64,000 nt of DNA from Saprospiraceae bacterium (GCA_020631355.1 JAHDHL010000009.1:62001-126000); one strand, 5' to 3'; shown: positions 27,886-37,208, numbered from the stretch's first letter. The notes: generated by a model not told the origin, from the sequence alone. Made by a program: numbers and translations.

Positions 27886-28845
27886 ATGTTAAAGAGAATC
27901 CTTAAAATACTGGGAGTAATCCTATTGCTTCTGGTTGTTGCCCTAGCCGTTGTTGTCTTCATGAATTACCATGAGGATATAGAATATTCCCATATCAAGG
28001 AAAAGTACAGTCTGGAACAATCCCACTTCATTGAAATCAAGGGGATGCCTGTTCATTATACCATACAAGGAAAGGGTGAAAAGGATATTGTATTGATACA
28101 TGGAACGGGAGGTTCATTACACGATTGGAACCAATGGCTTCCGTATCTGGAAAATGATTTTAGGATCATCAGATTGGATTTGCCGGGTTTCGGACTCACG
28201 GGACCCAATCCCAAAAACCGGTACGACCGTATATTCTATCAAGTCTTCATGGAGAGTTTCATTGACCGATTGAATCTGAACCATTTCCATATGGCCGGAA
28301 ATTCATTCGGAGGGTTTGTAGCCTGGAATTATGCATTGGAGAATCCCGCTAAGGTTGATAGGTTGGTTTTGTTGAATTCGAGTGGCTATCCGAGGGTAGG
28401 ACAAAAATTACCACTGGGATTCAGATTGGCCAAGAATGAGACCCTTGCACCTTGGTTGGAAAAGATAACGCCCCGTTCCTTGGTAAAGAAAACACTTTTG
28501 GCTGCCTATGAGGATGATACCCAGGTAGATGAAATCCTGGTGGATCGTTTTTTTGAGCTATTACTTCGGGAGGGCAATCGGAAAGCCATGTTCGGAAAGA
28601 TGTCCCAAATCAATTCTGACAATTGGTCCAGTATCAAGAAAATTAGGGCACCCACACTGATTATATGGGGAGACAAGGATGAAGTAGTCCCGGTGGAGCA
28701 CGCTTACCGTTTCCATAAGGATATCCCTAAGTCCGAATTCGTTTTGTATGAGAATATCGGACATATGCCGATGGAAGAAATCCCGGAACGTTCAGCCAAG
28801 GATATGCTAGAATTCCTTGATGTGGGAGTAGCTGAAAATCAATGA
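27886..28845 (+). CDS. Membrane-anchored alpha/beta hydrolase
   Basis: A 319-residue enzyme with an N-terminal hydrophobic helix (about 8-26, ILGVILLLLVVALAVVVF) that should anchor it in the inner membrane, with the catalytic domain outside. The alpha/beta hydrolase fold shows the oxyanion motif HGTGGSLHDW (72-81), the nucleophile elbow GNSFGG (Ser140), the acid near IIWGDKDEVVP and the catalytic His in NIGHMPME (His293). The triad is complete. The substrate cannot be told from sequence; relatives include esterases, lipases and haloalkane or epoxide hydrolases. The start sits just after a terminator hairpin, so transcription may depend on read-through. It converges with the downstream glycosyltransferase gene. 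Confidence 0.9.
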   Translation: MLKRILKILGVILLLLVVALAVVVFMNYHEDIEYSHIKEKYSLEQSHFIEIKGMPVHYTIQGKGEKDIVLIHGTGGSLHDWNQWLPYLENDFRIIRLDLPGFGLTGPNPKNRYDRIFYQVFMESFIDRLNLNHFHMAGNSFGGFVAWNYALENPAKVDRLVLLNSSGYPRVGQKLPLGFRLAKNETLAPWLEKITPRSLVKKTLLAAYEDDTQVDEILVDRFFELLLREGNRKAMFGKMSQINSDNWSSIKKIRAPTLIIWGDKDEVVPVEHAYRFHKDIPKSEFVLYENIGHMPMEEIPERSAKDMLEFLDVGVAENQ

Positions 28846-28872
28846 TATCCTCATTCTTCCAGTAATGCTTTC

Positions 28873-30447
28873 CTATCGGATTTGTTTTTGAATAACGATA
28901 TTGGTTGAATCCTTGACGATGAAACTCGGAAGATTCTGATTGTGGTGGTTCTTAAAGAAAGCCAACTGGTATCCCTGTGCCTTGATACTATCCAACACCA
29001 AACTATCCGGAAACCATTCATAAGCTATTACATCCTGATAGAACATAAGTTCCGAATCCTGTGCAGGCTTACAATTGAATATGATCCTATCCTTTGTTAT
29101 TTCCTCCGGTAGATTTTTGAATATACTGGCATTATGGATTTTGGCATTTCTATTTTCCATTTGTATCGACCTGAACGAAGCAATGTTCTTGGGTTGTAAT
29201 GCATTGTAAAAAATGAAAATGGCAAATGGAATATAAAGTAAAGCGGGCCATTTGATTATAGGTGATAATCTTTTCAAGCCTAAGAACAAATACCTGAAGG
29301 ATTGCAAAAGACCAAAGGCAATCAGTATCATGATGATGCTACTTACAGGGAATGTGAAACTGGGCATCTTCGTAGCGACTATGATGGAGAAAAAGCCATA
29401 CATGACAAGTAGCATGCCTATAAATGCGACACTAAGTTGCTTATTCACATTCTTCTTGAATATACAGTATGCAAGTCCGATGAGAAAAAGGAATTGGGCC
29501 ATAGGAAAACCATAATGGGTCTCAAAGAATTGAATATAAAAATAGGGATCATCCTTAAAGGGACCCATGACATGCCCGATATGCTTGGTATTCAATTCGT
29601 AATTGTATTGGCTCTCGTAGGGAAAGGCATTCAGGATGTAAATCTGCCAAGGGGATGCTATAATGACTGCTGCAAGCACTCCCAATACTATGTGGAAATA
29701 GGATGTCCATGTTTTCCTTTTCTCAGTATCGGATAATACCACCAATCCCCAGCCTCCTATGACGATGAGTGCCGTCAGCCATTTACAGAGAATGGCCAAC
29801 CCTACGAATATTCCAATGATAATGGACCATCGGATTTTTGTCTCATGTTTGATATACCGTGTCAATGCCCAGATAGCTGCCGTAATGTAGAATGTGAATG
29901 CAGCATCATTCTGCTCCAATCCCAATCTACCAGAAGTGAGTTCCAGTTGGTAGAAGGAACAACAAATGTATAGACCCGCAAGAAAGGCTACCTGCTTATC
30001 CTTCAGCCAGAACTTGGCGATATCATACACGAGTTTGATGGAAATGGTTCCCATGATAGCGGAGGGTAACCTCATGGCAATTTCATTGACTCCGAATAAC
30101 TTCATGGACAATGCCATTTGCCACATGAAAAGTGGTTGTTTGTGGAGCCAGATATGACTCTGTGTCCAACGTTCTATTTCATAGGGAAGAATCGGATTGA
30201 CCCGAAGCATGGGTTTGAAAGGGTATTCCATCATATTCTTGGCCACCAAGGCATGGAATCGTTCATCCCAATCATGGATATAAGGGTCAAGACTGATCAT
30301 CAAAAGCCTCAGTGCCAAACCTCCTATCGTAATGAGTATAAGGCCCGTCTTTTCCTTTTCTTCAATAAAAAAGAAATATATTCCAAGCAGGATGGGAATA
30401 GAGGAAACTAATAATCCGAGTAAGGTTTCGTTCTCGTAGAATACCAT
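28873..30447 (-). CDS. GT39/ArnT-like membrane glycosyltransferase
   Basis: A 524-residue integral membrane protein with about ten hydrophobic segments. The first extracytoplasmic loop contains HDWDERFHALVAKNMM, the acidic motif typical of GT39/PMT and ArnT-type enzymes, which use polyprenyl-phosphate sugars to glycosylate lipids or proteins outside the membrane. Other supporting segments are HKQPLFMWQMALSMKLFG and RLPSAIMGTISIKLVYDIA, both common in this superfamily. The C-terminal 90 residues are soluble. Acceptor and donor cannot be predicted. It lies 30 bp downstream of the zinc-ribbon gene on the same strand and may share its transcript. Confidence 0.88.
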   Translation of the reverse strand: MVFYENETLLGLLVSSIPILLGIYFFFIEEKEKTGLILITIGGLALRLLMISLDPYIHDWDERFHALVAKNMMEYPFKPMLRVNPILPYEIERWTQSHIWLHKQPLFMWQMALSMKLFGVNEIAMRLPSAIMGTISIKLVYDIAKFWLKDKQVAFLAGLYICCSFYQLELTSGRLGLEQNDAAFTFYITAAIWALTRYIKHETKIRWSIIIGIFVGLAILCKWLTALIVIGGWGLVVLSDTEKRKTWTSYFHIVLGVLAAVIIASPWQIYILNAFPYESQYNYELNTKHIGHVMGPFKDDPYFYIQFFETHYGFPMAQFLFLIGLAYCIFKKNVNKQLSVAFIGMLLVMYGFFSIIVATKMPSFTFPVSSIIMILIAFGLLQSFRYLFLGLKRLSPIIKWPALLYIPFAIFIFYNALQPKNIASFRSIQMENRNAKIHNASIFKNLPEEITKDRIIFNCKPAQDSELMFYQDVIAYEWFPDSLVLDSIKAQGYQLAFFKNHHNQNLPSFIVKDSTNIVIQKQIR

Positions 30448-30477
30448 AAGGCGGTTGAGGTTTGGAATTCGAATCCG

Positions 30478-31422
30478 TTAGAATATGCTTTTGAGTCGTT
30501 TGAGTAATTTCATCAATTTGAAATTGAATTGCGCATTGACATGGAAATACCTGCCATTGATGGTAATCCAATCATTCTCTTTCTTGATATCCTGCAAGTG
30601 TTCGAAGTGAACCGCCTGTGACTTATTGAAATGGGCTTTCCAGTAAATACCTCTTTCCGTAATAGCGAAACCCTCCTTGCAAGAACCGAAAACCGTTTGG
30701 TCACAAAGAAGATAAACCATTTCTTTCTTATCGGCCCTAAGGAATGACTGGGCTGCATTCTTGATTTTGTGTTCCGGAACAGCCAGGAAATCCAAGAAGA
30801 ATTTTTCGGTCTGACTCTCATTGTCCAAATCCAGATAATCGAATATCATTTCCTCCAGATTGATTTCCGTATGGGTCTTACCCTCATATTTGAGGATAGC
30901 CTCCGGAATATCAAATGCATTCAGATTCCTACAATGCATAATGATGAAATGGTCGAGTAGGCTATCGAAGCTCTTATCTAGTAAATGGTCGATTTCAGGT
31001 AGAACGGTTTCATCCTGTTTGCAATGGATGGTATAGGTCTCCTCAGCCAATTGGTCTGCCCTGATTTTGAATCTTTTATCAAAACCAGAATCGTAGAATT
31101 GGGTAACATACTTTTCGTATTCACTGGCCTTGTGTTCCTCTATGATTCTTTTTTTCAGTGAACTGAAGAAGTGTGCGGCGATTTGTTCGGATAAGGAACC
31201 GACCTGTTCGAAATTCAAGGGATACTTGGATTCATAATCCTCTGCCTTGAATTCATGATTGGTGGATAATGCACAACCGCATTGTGTACAGAATTTGGAC
31301 CCTGCGGCATTCTTACTGTTGCAACTGGGACAATTGACGGGCAAACCCAACACTTTTTCACCACAACCGTGGCAAAATCGGGCATTGTTTAATAATTGAA
31401 TCTGGCAGTTGGAACATCTCAT
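30478..31422 (-). CDS. Double zinc-ribbon protein of unknown function
   Basis: A 314-residue, probably cytoplasmic protein. The first 55 residues carry two tandem zinc ribbons, each with two CxxC pairs (CSNCQIQLLNNARFCHGCG and CPSCNSKNAAGSKFCTQCG). The middle part (about 70-225) is helical and acidic with no recognised domain. The last 70 residues (GFAITERGIYWKAHFNKSQAVHF...ITINGRYFHV) look like a bacterial PH-like fold. The frame is open two codons upstream of the ATG at 31422, but that extension would need a TTG. Double zinc ribbons in such proteins often mediate protein or nucleic-acid contacts. The function is unknown. The glycosyltransferase gene follows after 30 bp. Confidence 0.78.
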   Translation of the reverse strand: MRCSNCQIQLLNNARFCHGCGEKVLGLPVNCPSCNSKNAAGSKFCTQCGCALSTNHEFKAEDYESKYPLNFEQVGSLSEQIAAHFFSSLKKRIIEEHKASEYEKYVTQFYDSGFDKRFKIRADQLAEETYTIHCKQDETVLPEIDHLLDKSFDSLLDHFIIMHCRNLNAFDIPEAILKYEGKTHTEINLEEMIFDYLDLDNESQTEKFFLDFLAVPEHKIKNAAQSFLRADKKEMVYLLCDQTVFGSCKEGFAITERGIYWKAHFNKSQAVHFEHLQDIKKENDWITINGRYFHVNAQFNFKLMKLLKRLKSIF

Positions 31423-31621
31423 AGTCAAACATGCTAAGTCAGAGGATACTTCTAGGTTTCGGTACGAAAATAGGATGATGATTCATCAATTCAAAGGAAG
31501 TCTTTTATTAAGTCATCGAATTAGGCTTTTTATTTTGTGGAATTCTGCGATTTTTGAGTCATAATAATAGGGCAATACAATCGTTTAGGAACAGAACTGA
31601 ACCATAACAAAATAGAGTGTG

Positions 31622-32233
31622 ATGAAAAATTATCCGATAATCCTTTTGGGGTGCATGTTACTTTTGTGTTCATGCGGTACTGAAACCGAGGGGTCCGAAA
31701 GTTCCTCCAATGAGGTATTCGATCCCCATCAAGCAGCCATTCCTGATAGTGATACCCAACTGGAAGTCGAATTGTCTGATGAGGACAAGAAGAAACTAGC
31801 AGAAGCAGTTGGGAAAGAAGCAGAGGATATTTCCCTGCAATCCCTGAATGCGATTCTTTCCAGTATGGATGGCAAGACAGCTTTGTGTCTGTTTGCGGAT
31901 TTCGGCAATTCGGATATCCAGCAAGTCCTTTCCAATTTGGGAGAATTATCCAAAAACACGGATCCGGCCAAGTTGTCCATACTAATGATACATCGGGATA
32001 GCATTGTTGATAAGAACAGTATAGATGCCCTAGTGAGGGAAAAAGGTATAGATGCAGATACCTACATCATGTCTGATGAAGCGGATTTGACCGGTTTGCA
32101 AGGCAATGGGGATGCTACGGCAATGGCTTTGCCTGCTTATTATATTTATTCCAGTGATGGTACTGCCATGTGGATTGATGGTAGTAGGGAATATGCCGAA
32201 TTGTATGTGATGTTACAGCCCTTTATCTTATGA
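31622..32233 (+). CDS. Thioredoxin-like lipoprotein lacking active-site cysteines
   Basis: A 203-residue lipoprotein. The signal peptide ends in the lipobox LLCSCG. An acidic linker (about 22-60) is followed by a domain with the strand-helix order of a thioredoxin/AhpC fold (TALCLFADFGNSDIQQVLSNLGEL, LSILMIHRDSI, then ALPAYYIYSSDG). The ALPAYYI segment would be the cis-Pro loop. The site where CxxC is expected has no cysteine pair, so it is probably redox-inactive. It lies 154 bp upstream of trxA on the same strand. The fold assignment is inference. A GTG one codon earlier is a less likely start. Confidence 0.68.
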   Translation: MKNYPIILLGCMLLLCSCGTETEGSESSSNEVFDPHQAAIPDSDTQLEVELSDEDKKKLAEAVGKEAEDISLQSLNAILSSMDGKTALCLFADFGNSDIQQVLSNLGELSKNTDPAKLSILMIHRDSIVDKNSIDALVREKGIDADTYIMSDEADLTGLQGNGDATAMALPAYYIYSSDGTAMWIDGSREYAELYVMLQPFIL

Positions 32234-32387
32234 CCCGAAGAATGTGAGTAGGGGATAGACAGATTGAATTTGTCCTAGTAAAGACAACATCGTGCAATAG
32301 AAAATCCGTATCTTGCAACCAAATTCGGTATCACGACGTTGATATTCTTGAACAACTTATTCATTTAGATTTAAATTTTTTTATAAA

Positions 32388-32711
32388 ATGGCATTCGAAT
32401 TCACAGATGATAACTTCAAGACAGAAGCTTTAGACACAGACAAATTGGTATTGGTAGATTTTTGGGCTCCATGGTGTGGACCTTGTAAGGCTATCGGTCC
32501 TGTGATTGAGGAGCTTTCCAACGAATATTCTGATGTAGTTGTGGGTAAGGTGAATGTAGATGACCACCCTCAGGTATCGTCACAATTCAAGGTAAGATCC
32601 ATCCCAACCGTCCTTTTGTTGAAAGGAGGTGAGGTAATGGAAAAATTCGTAGGAGCAAGAACCAAGAAAGAATATGTGGCTGCAATCGACAAGCATACTG
32701 TTTCTGCGTAA
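32388..32711 (+). CDS. trxA: Thioredoxin
   Basis: A 107-residue cytoplasmic thioredoxin, the general protein disulfide reductase fed by thioredoxin reductase. It has the canonical active site WAPWCGPCK (Cys about 31 and 34), the buried Asp in LVDFWAPW and the cis-Pro loop RSIPTVLLLKGG. Length is typical. A long hairpin follows at 32745-32780. No signal peptide is present, in contrast with the two thioredoxin-like lipoproteins nearby. Confidence 0.97.
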   Translation: MAFEFTDDNFKTEALDTDKLVLVDFWAPWCGPCKAIGPVIEELSNEYSDVVVGKVNVDDHPQVSSQFKVRSIPTVLLLKGGEVMEKFVGARTKKEYVAAIDKHTVSA

Positions 32712-32744
32712 TTATTAGGATTTTATTATCATAATAACATATAT

Positions 32745-32780
32745 CAATTGCCATATCCATTGACTTGGATGTGGCAATTG
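32745..32780 (+). terminator. Long hairpin after trxA
   Basis: A 15-bp stem with one wobble pair (CAATTGCCA...TGGCAATTG core) and a 6-nt loop lies 33 bp after the trxA stop. There is no T-run, so it may be a weak or Rho-assisted terminator or an mRNA-stabilising element. Confidence 0.5.
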
Positions 32781-32855
32781 TCATATATTGCCGATAGTTA
32801 AGCAATCAGAAGTATCTGATGTGATACTACTAACTTCATATTTTCAATCTAGCAC

Positions 32856-33785
32856 ATGAGCTTACTTAACGAACAGAGTGTAAGAAACCTGGGGAATCTT
32901 GATTTATTGGCCAAACAGGTAGTGGAGGGATTCATTATCGGATTGCATAAGAGTCCATTTCATGGTTTCTCTGTCGAATTTGCTGAACACAGGTTGTATA
33001 ATCAAGGAGAATCCACCAAGAATATTGATTGGAAAGTATATGCTCGTACGGGTAAGATGTTTACCAAGAGATTCGAGGAGGAAACGAACCTGCGTTGCCA
33101 GATTGTGATTGATACTTCTTCGTCCATGTATTTTCCTGAAATCACCAAGAAAAGTAAGGAACATATCAATAAGCTAAGATTCTCAGCTCTTTCTGCTGCT
33201 GCATTAATGAACCTGTTGATGCGCCAGAGGGATGCTTTCGGCTTGAGTTTATTCGACGAATCTGTTCATGAGCATACCCGTTGTAAGTCGAGTACCACAC
33301 ATTATCGCTTATTATTGACTTATCTGGATAAGTTGATTGAGAATCCGGAGCATAATCGTCCTACGAATGCTACTCAAGCCTTGCATGAAATTGCTGAGAA
33401 TACCCATCGTCGTTCATTGGTGGTCATCTTCAGTGATATGTTCGGGGATATGGATAATAAGGATGAATTGTACGCTGCTCTCCAGCATCTGAAACATAAC
33501 AAACATGAGGTTATCCTTTTCCATGTAACGGATAAACCCAAGGAGCAGGATTTCGAATTTACCAATCGTCCATATCTGTTCATAGATATGGAAACAGGTG
33601 AAAAGGTTCGCCTCCAATCCAATCAGGTCAAGGAATATTACAAGGAAAGAATGGGGGCATACATTGACGAACTGAAGATGAAATGCCTACAATATCGTGT
33701 GGATTATGTAGAAGCGGATATCACAAAGGATTTTAGGAAAATCCTACAGGCCTATCTGGTCAAACGTTCCAAGATGATCAGATAA
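32856..33785 (+). CDS. DUF58 domain protein
   Basis: A 309-residue cytoplasmic protein of the DUF58/vWA-like family. The family signature appears as GESTKNIDWKVYARTGKMFTKRF (about 50-72), followed by a metal-site-like DTSSSM motif in LRCQIVIDTSSSMYF. The second half contains VVIFSDMFGDMDN, typical of the von Willebrand A fold. DUF58 proteins usually sit beside a MoxR AAA ATPase and vWA/BatA genes; none is present here. Their role is chaperone-like assembly or metal insertion. The gene converges with the large secreted gene downstream, with 19 bp between stops. Confidence 0.88.
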   Translation: MSLLNEQSVRNLGNLDLLAKQVVEGFIIGLHKSPFHGFSVEFAEHRLYNQGESTKNIDWKVYARTGKMFTKRFEEETNLRCQIVIDTSSSMYFPEITKKSKEHINKLRFSALSAAALMNLLMRQRDAFGLSLFDESVHEHTRCKSSTTHYRLLLTYLDKLIENPEHNRPTNATQALHEIAENTHRRSLVVIFSDMFGDMDNKDELYAALQHLKHNKHEVILFHVTDKPKEQDFEFTNRPYLFIDMETGEKVRLQSNQVKEYYKERMGAYIDELKMKCLQYRVDYVEADITKDFRKILQAYLVKRSKMIR

Positions 33786-33804
33786 ACCCTTATCCCAATT
33801 CCAT

Positions 33805-35925
33805 TTATTCTCCCAACCCATTACCTAGACGGTCATATTGGAAGATAGTTCCATATTGGTCCTCAGCCCATATGATACCCCCATGCATGGTGATACTCCT
33901 GAATTTGTGATTATATGGTATGATGGTTTCGTTTTTCTCATTCAATACTCCGAGTGACCTTTGTTTGTCCGCTGTTACAATCAGGCCATAACCCAGGAAA
34001 TCAAATTTAGAGAATGTCATATCATTCCAGATTGTACCATCCCATTTCATCCCGATATAATGATTGTGCTTCAGTCGAATCAGAAACATACCATGGGTGT
34101 CATCATACTTTACAATTCCCAAGCCACCTTGTTTTTCCTCTAGTATGGATGTTCCATTATCATGTAAAAGGTGTTTTTTCGGAGATGTATATCGTCTAAC
34201 AATACTGATTGGAAGCCGATCCAATTTCGTTTTCTGTATATCTCCCTCATTGAGCAATCGTATATCCTCGTCCTGCACAGCCAGATACTTATTGTCGGGT
34301 AGTACAAATTCGGTTCTCTTGGGAGATCCGCTGCGTCTTGAGCTTTTTCTAACGTCAATAAAAGTATCATAGGCCTTACCCTCACACTCAAAAGCAATGA
34401 TATCACCATTACAATCCAATACTTGTCGATTAACGGATTGCTGATTCCTAACTTCGATTATATAATTATTGACCACGGTCAATGTTCCATTTTCCTTGTT
34501 TATGGGTTGCAATTCATCATCCAATAAGTGGCTTCCATCTTCATCGTATGCCAGATGGATTTTAGGAAAACAATCTTTGATGGGAGTGATGTTCCTGTAG
34601 GTTGTGGATTTGGTTTTGGAGTTTTTAGTATTAAAAAGATAATACTTGGGATTTGTCATTCTATCCTTTGTAAGATGTAGGAATCCATTATCTAAATCAT
34701 TGAATTGTTCATAAATAGCCTTAGTCAACTGTTTGCCATCCATTCTCATGATTCCGAAAGGAAAGTGTTGTCCATTCGGATTTTCATCCTTATAGTGAAT
34801 CAGGTAATCGGGTGAATTCATAAGGAAACCCAACCTTTTCTTACTAGGCTGGAGGACCCATTTCCCATCATGATTGATGATGCCATATAGGAATGAAATC
34901 CGTTTGGAAGTTTCTTCCTTATCCCTCATTTGGACCATACCATTCCCATCATCATTGAATCTATGAATCGTATGAAATGCTTCTGATGAAACGAGCTTAC
35001 CCTCAAAGTCAATGAGATACCAGACTTTTTCACCAATACGTTGAATGGCTAATAATCGATGTTCTTTTGAAATCAATTGAAGTTGGAAACCCTCATCACA
35101 AATCAGTTTCTTATTGTTCGGGATATCATACAGATTATAATTGTTGAAAAAATACCTTTCATCAAAATAGATTAACTCCTTAGTAGGATAGGGTAGGTAA
35201 TGTGTGGCGGTCTTAAAATCCTTATCGAGGATATAATGATGTTTGAATAAATCAACCAAATGATAAAAAGTTTCCCCATTCAATGATACGACTTCAATCT
35301 GATGGTAATCATCCGCGACAACGAATTGATTATTTTGTAGAATACCATAGCCATTCAGGGTCTGTACAATGAATGTATTCCCATCGATAACCTTTACATC
35401 ATAGTAATCCTTAGTCAATTGTTTCTTACCATCTGGTAGGGAATAAAAATTGGCGAATTGTGCTGAATAAGCAACGATACCGGTAGGATTCCCTACCCAT
35501 TCTATCCGGATATATTCGGCAGGAAGTATGATTTGTTCTTGTTGGTCACTGATGCCTCTGAGTCCTGATGCTTCATCAAGGAATACCTGGTAGGAACCGT
35601 TCAGTTCATAGGTATTACGCTGTTGCATACCGAATTCTTTTATGCTCTTTGCATACTGGTTGATTCTTGTATAAGAGTCCTCAATCGGTACAGGCTGGTA
35701 TTCTGGTTGGGTTGGTTGGGGAGGAGGTTTGGGATATGATGGCTTAGGCTGAACTGGTTTCGGACCTGGTTTGGAATGGGAAATATTCTTAATCGTATTA
35801 GGAGTTAGATTTTCACAATTGCACGATTCGAGTCCGTATAGCTCCTTGATATGCTGGACTTGCTGTGCCCAAATGTTGGGATTCCCCGAAATGAGTAGGG
35901 CGATGATGATGAAATACCTGTACAT
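33805..35925 (-). CDS. Large secreted WG-like repeat protein
   Basis: A 706-residue exported protein of unknown function. The signal peptide is MYRYFIIIALLISGNPNIWAQ. A Pro/Lys-rich linker (about 52-80, repeated PKP and PQP) follows. The rest consists of repeated beta-rich segments that often contain a Gly plus an aromatic or charged turn, such as YGIINHDGKWVLQPSKK, FGIMRMDGKQLTKAIYEQF and LGVLNEKNETIIPYNHKF. This resembles the WG-containing repeat family, which forms beta-propeller-like or solenoid surfaces. No enzymatic motif or T9SS domain was seen. A perfect 17-bp palindrome lies 37 bp upstream of the start. Confidence 0.75.
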   Translation of the reverse strand: MYRYFIIIALLISGNPNIWAQQVQHIKELYGLESCNCENLTPNTIKNISHSKPGPKPVQPKPSYPKPPPQPTQPEYQPVPIEDSYTRINQYAKSIKEFGMQQRNTYELNGSYQVFLDEASGLRGISDQQEQIILPAEYIRIEWVGNPTGIVAYSAQFANFYSLPDGKKQLTKDYYDVKVIDGNTFIVQTLNGYGILQNNQFVVADDYHQIEVVSLNGETFYHLVDLFKHHYILDKDFKTATHYLPYPTKELIYFDERYFFNNYNLYDIPNNKKLICDEGFQLQLISKEHRLLAIQRIGEKVWYLIDFEGKLVSSEAFHTIHRFNDDGNGMVQMRDKEETSKRISFLYGIINHDGKWVLQPSKKRLGFLMNSPDYLIHYKDENPNGQHFPFGIMRMDGKQLTKAIYEQFNDLDNGFLHLTKDRMTNPKYYLFNTKNSKTKSTTYRNITPIKDCFPKIHLAYDEDGSHLLDDELQPINKENGTLTVVNNYIIEVRNQQSVNRQVLDCNGDIIAFECEGKAYDTFIDVRKSSRRSGSPKRTEFVLPDNKYLAVQDEDIRLLNEGDIQKTKLDRLPISIVRRYTSPKKHLLHDNGTSILEEKQGGLGIVKYDDTHGMFLIRLKHNHYIGMKWDGTIWNDMTFSKFDFLGYGLIVTADKQRSLGVLNEKNETIIPYNHKFRSITMHGGIIWAEDQYGTIFQYDRLGNGLGE

Positions 35926-35962
35926 GCTGACAAAGGTCGGTCATATTTTTTAATCCTCATTC

Positions 35963-35979
35963 TTATTCGAATCGAATAA
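35963..35979. promoter_or_regulatory. 17-bp perfect inverted repeat, possible operator
   Basis: TTATTCGAATCGAATAA is an 8-bp perfect inverted repeat around one central base. It lies 37 bp upstream of the ATG of the WG-like gene, where a repressor or activator site would act. A near-consensus -7 element (GACCTTTG, one base off) lies at 35931-35938 on the minus strand. The rest of 35926-36203 shows nothing else recognisable. Confidence 0.4.
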
Positions 35980-36203
35980 ACTTTTAAAAAAATCTTAAGA
36001 CCCATACACCCAAATTCACGATAAGTGCATCTATATAAGTGGAAGCTTCCTCCAGATGGCTTTCGGTTAGTGTGGGAAAAAGGTCTTGTTGGAATAATTC
36101 ACAAAAAAACACCGAACAATACCAAGACCCTGATTTTCCACCTACCGAAACCTAGGAAACAACGCACTACCGAAGTCGAATACTAACTACCTATTTCAGA
36201 AGT

Positions 36204-37073
36204 ATGGTTTTTCCGTACTACAGCATGGCTGTGGATGGGAGACCTATCCATTCACCTAAAATAGACGACATCATGAAAAAGTACAATCAAGATATCAGTA
36301 ACCTCAAGCAGAACCGAATCATGAATTTTCAAATCGGTCTGATTGCAGCCCTAGGAGTAGCGCTTCTTTGCATCAACTATACCAAGGATGTATACGAAAA
36401 GAAAGATGCAGCATTTGAAGATGTGGGAATTTGGGAAGATCCCATTGTGATTCCGAATACGACCCAAGAGAAAAAGATCATGCCACCTCCACCGAATATC
36501 GAGGAAGTAGAACCAACGGATTTGGTAGAGGATATCGAATTCGAGGAAGAACCGGAGCCCGTGATTGAGAACCCCTCACCTGTTGCCCAACCAGAAAAAC
36601 CGAAACTTCCGGTTGTACCAGCCAAAGCACCAACTAGAAAGGAACCAGTGGTGGATAAGAATCCTCCTGTGGTGATTGCACCTCCTGTACCAGAGGAGGA
36701 GGAAGATTTCGAACCTGAGAAATTCGTGGAAATCATGCCTCGCTTTAGGATGCCGGAGGATAAGAATGCTTCTGAGGATGAAATCAAGAGTTTTGCTGAT
36801 TTGGAAATGATAAAATATATATCCAAGAATATCAGATATCCATCAATGGCCAAGGAAATTGGAATTGAGGGTACAGTTGTCATCCGTTTCGTGGTGGAGA
36901 AAGATGGTTCAATTACAGGTATAGAAAATCTTCGTGATCCCGGGTCGGGACTTGGTGAGGAAGCCATCAGGGTAGTTAGGAATATGCCTAAATGGCAACG
37001 AGTAGGTAGGCAGAATGGTAGGAATGTAAGGGTCTATTTTACCTTACCCATCAAATTCAAGCTAGATAAATAA
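36204..37073 (+). CDS. TonB-like energy transducer
   Basis: A 289-residue inner-membrane protein. The first hydrophobic helix is about residues 44-60 (IGLIAALGVALLCINYT). A long Pro/Glu-rich linker (about 90-180: EEVEPTDLVED, PEPVIENPSPV, PPVPEEEEDFEPEKF) spans the periplasm. The last 90 residues form the TonB C-terminal domain (RYPSMAKEIGIEGTVVIRFVVEKDGSITGI...WQRVGRQNGRNVRVYFTLPIKF). TonB uses the proton gradient, via ExbB/ExbD, to drive outer-membrane receptors. No ExbBD or TonB-dependent receptor is in the window, so its partner is elsewhere. An alternative ATG at 36273 (MKKYNQD) would give a more usual short N-terminus. A terminator follows. Confidence 0.88.
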   Translation: MVFPYYSMAVDGRPIHSPKIDDIMKKYNQDISNLKQNRIMNFQIGLIAALGVALLCINYTKDVYEKKDAAFEDVGIWEDPIVIPNTTQEKKIMPPPPNIEEVEPTDLVEDIEFEEEPEPVIENPSPVAQPEKPKLPVVPAKAPTRKEPVVDKNPPVVIAPPVPEEEEDFEPEKFVEIMPRFRMPEDKNASEDEIKSFADLEMIKYISKNIRYPSMAKEIGIEGTVVIRFVVEKDGSITGIENLRDPGSGLGEEAIRVVRNMPKWQRVGRQNGRNVRVYFTLPIKFKLDK

Positions 37074-37129
37074 TCATCCATATGAGTCAAGAAATGTAAG
37101 ATTGGAAAATCGGTAGTTTTTCGACTATG

Positions 37130-37168
37130 AAAAGGGAGGGTTCAATGGAATCCTACCCTTTTCTTTTT
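37130..37168 (+). terminator. Terminator of the tonB-like gene
   Basis: A stem of 14 bp with one bulged A (AAAAGGGAGGGTTC against GAATCCTACCCTTTT) and a 4-nt loop is followed by CTTTTTG, 56 bp after the stop codon. Confidence 0.78.
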
Positions 37169-37182
37169 GTAAAGAATAAAAA

Positions 37183-37208
37183 ACCCTGAGTCGGGGAAGA
37201 CTCAGGGT
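37183..37208 (-). terminator. Strong terminator at the 3' end of the candidate small RNA
   Basis: A 10-bp perfect stem ACCCTGAGTC/GACTCAGGGT with a 6-nt loop is followed on the minus strand by six T. The nearest minus-strand gene ends almost 400 bp upstream of it, so it likely ends a separate transcript. Confidence 0.85.

Noticed and set aside
32856-33785. MoxR-DUF58-Bat operon
   Set aside because: Only the DUF58 gene is present; neither neighbour is an AAA ATPase or vWA membrane protein.
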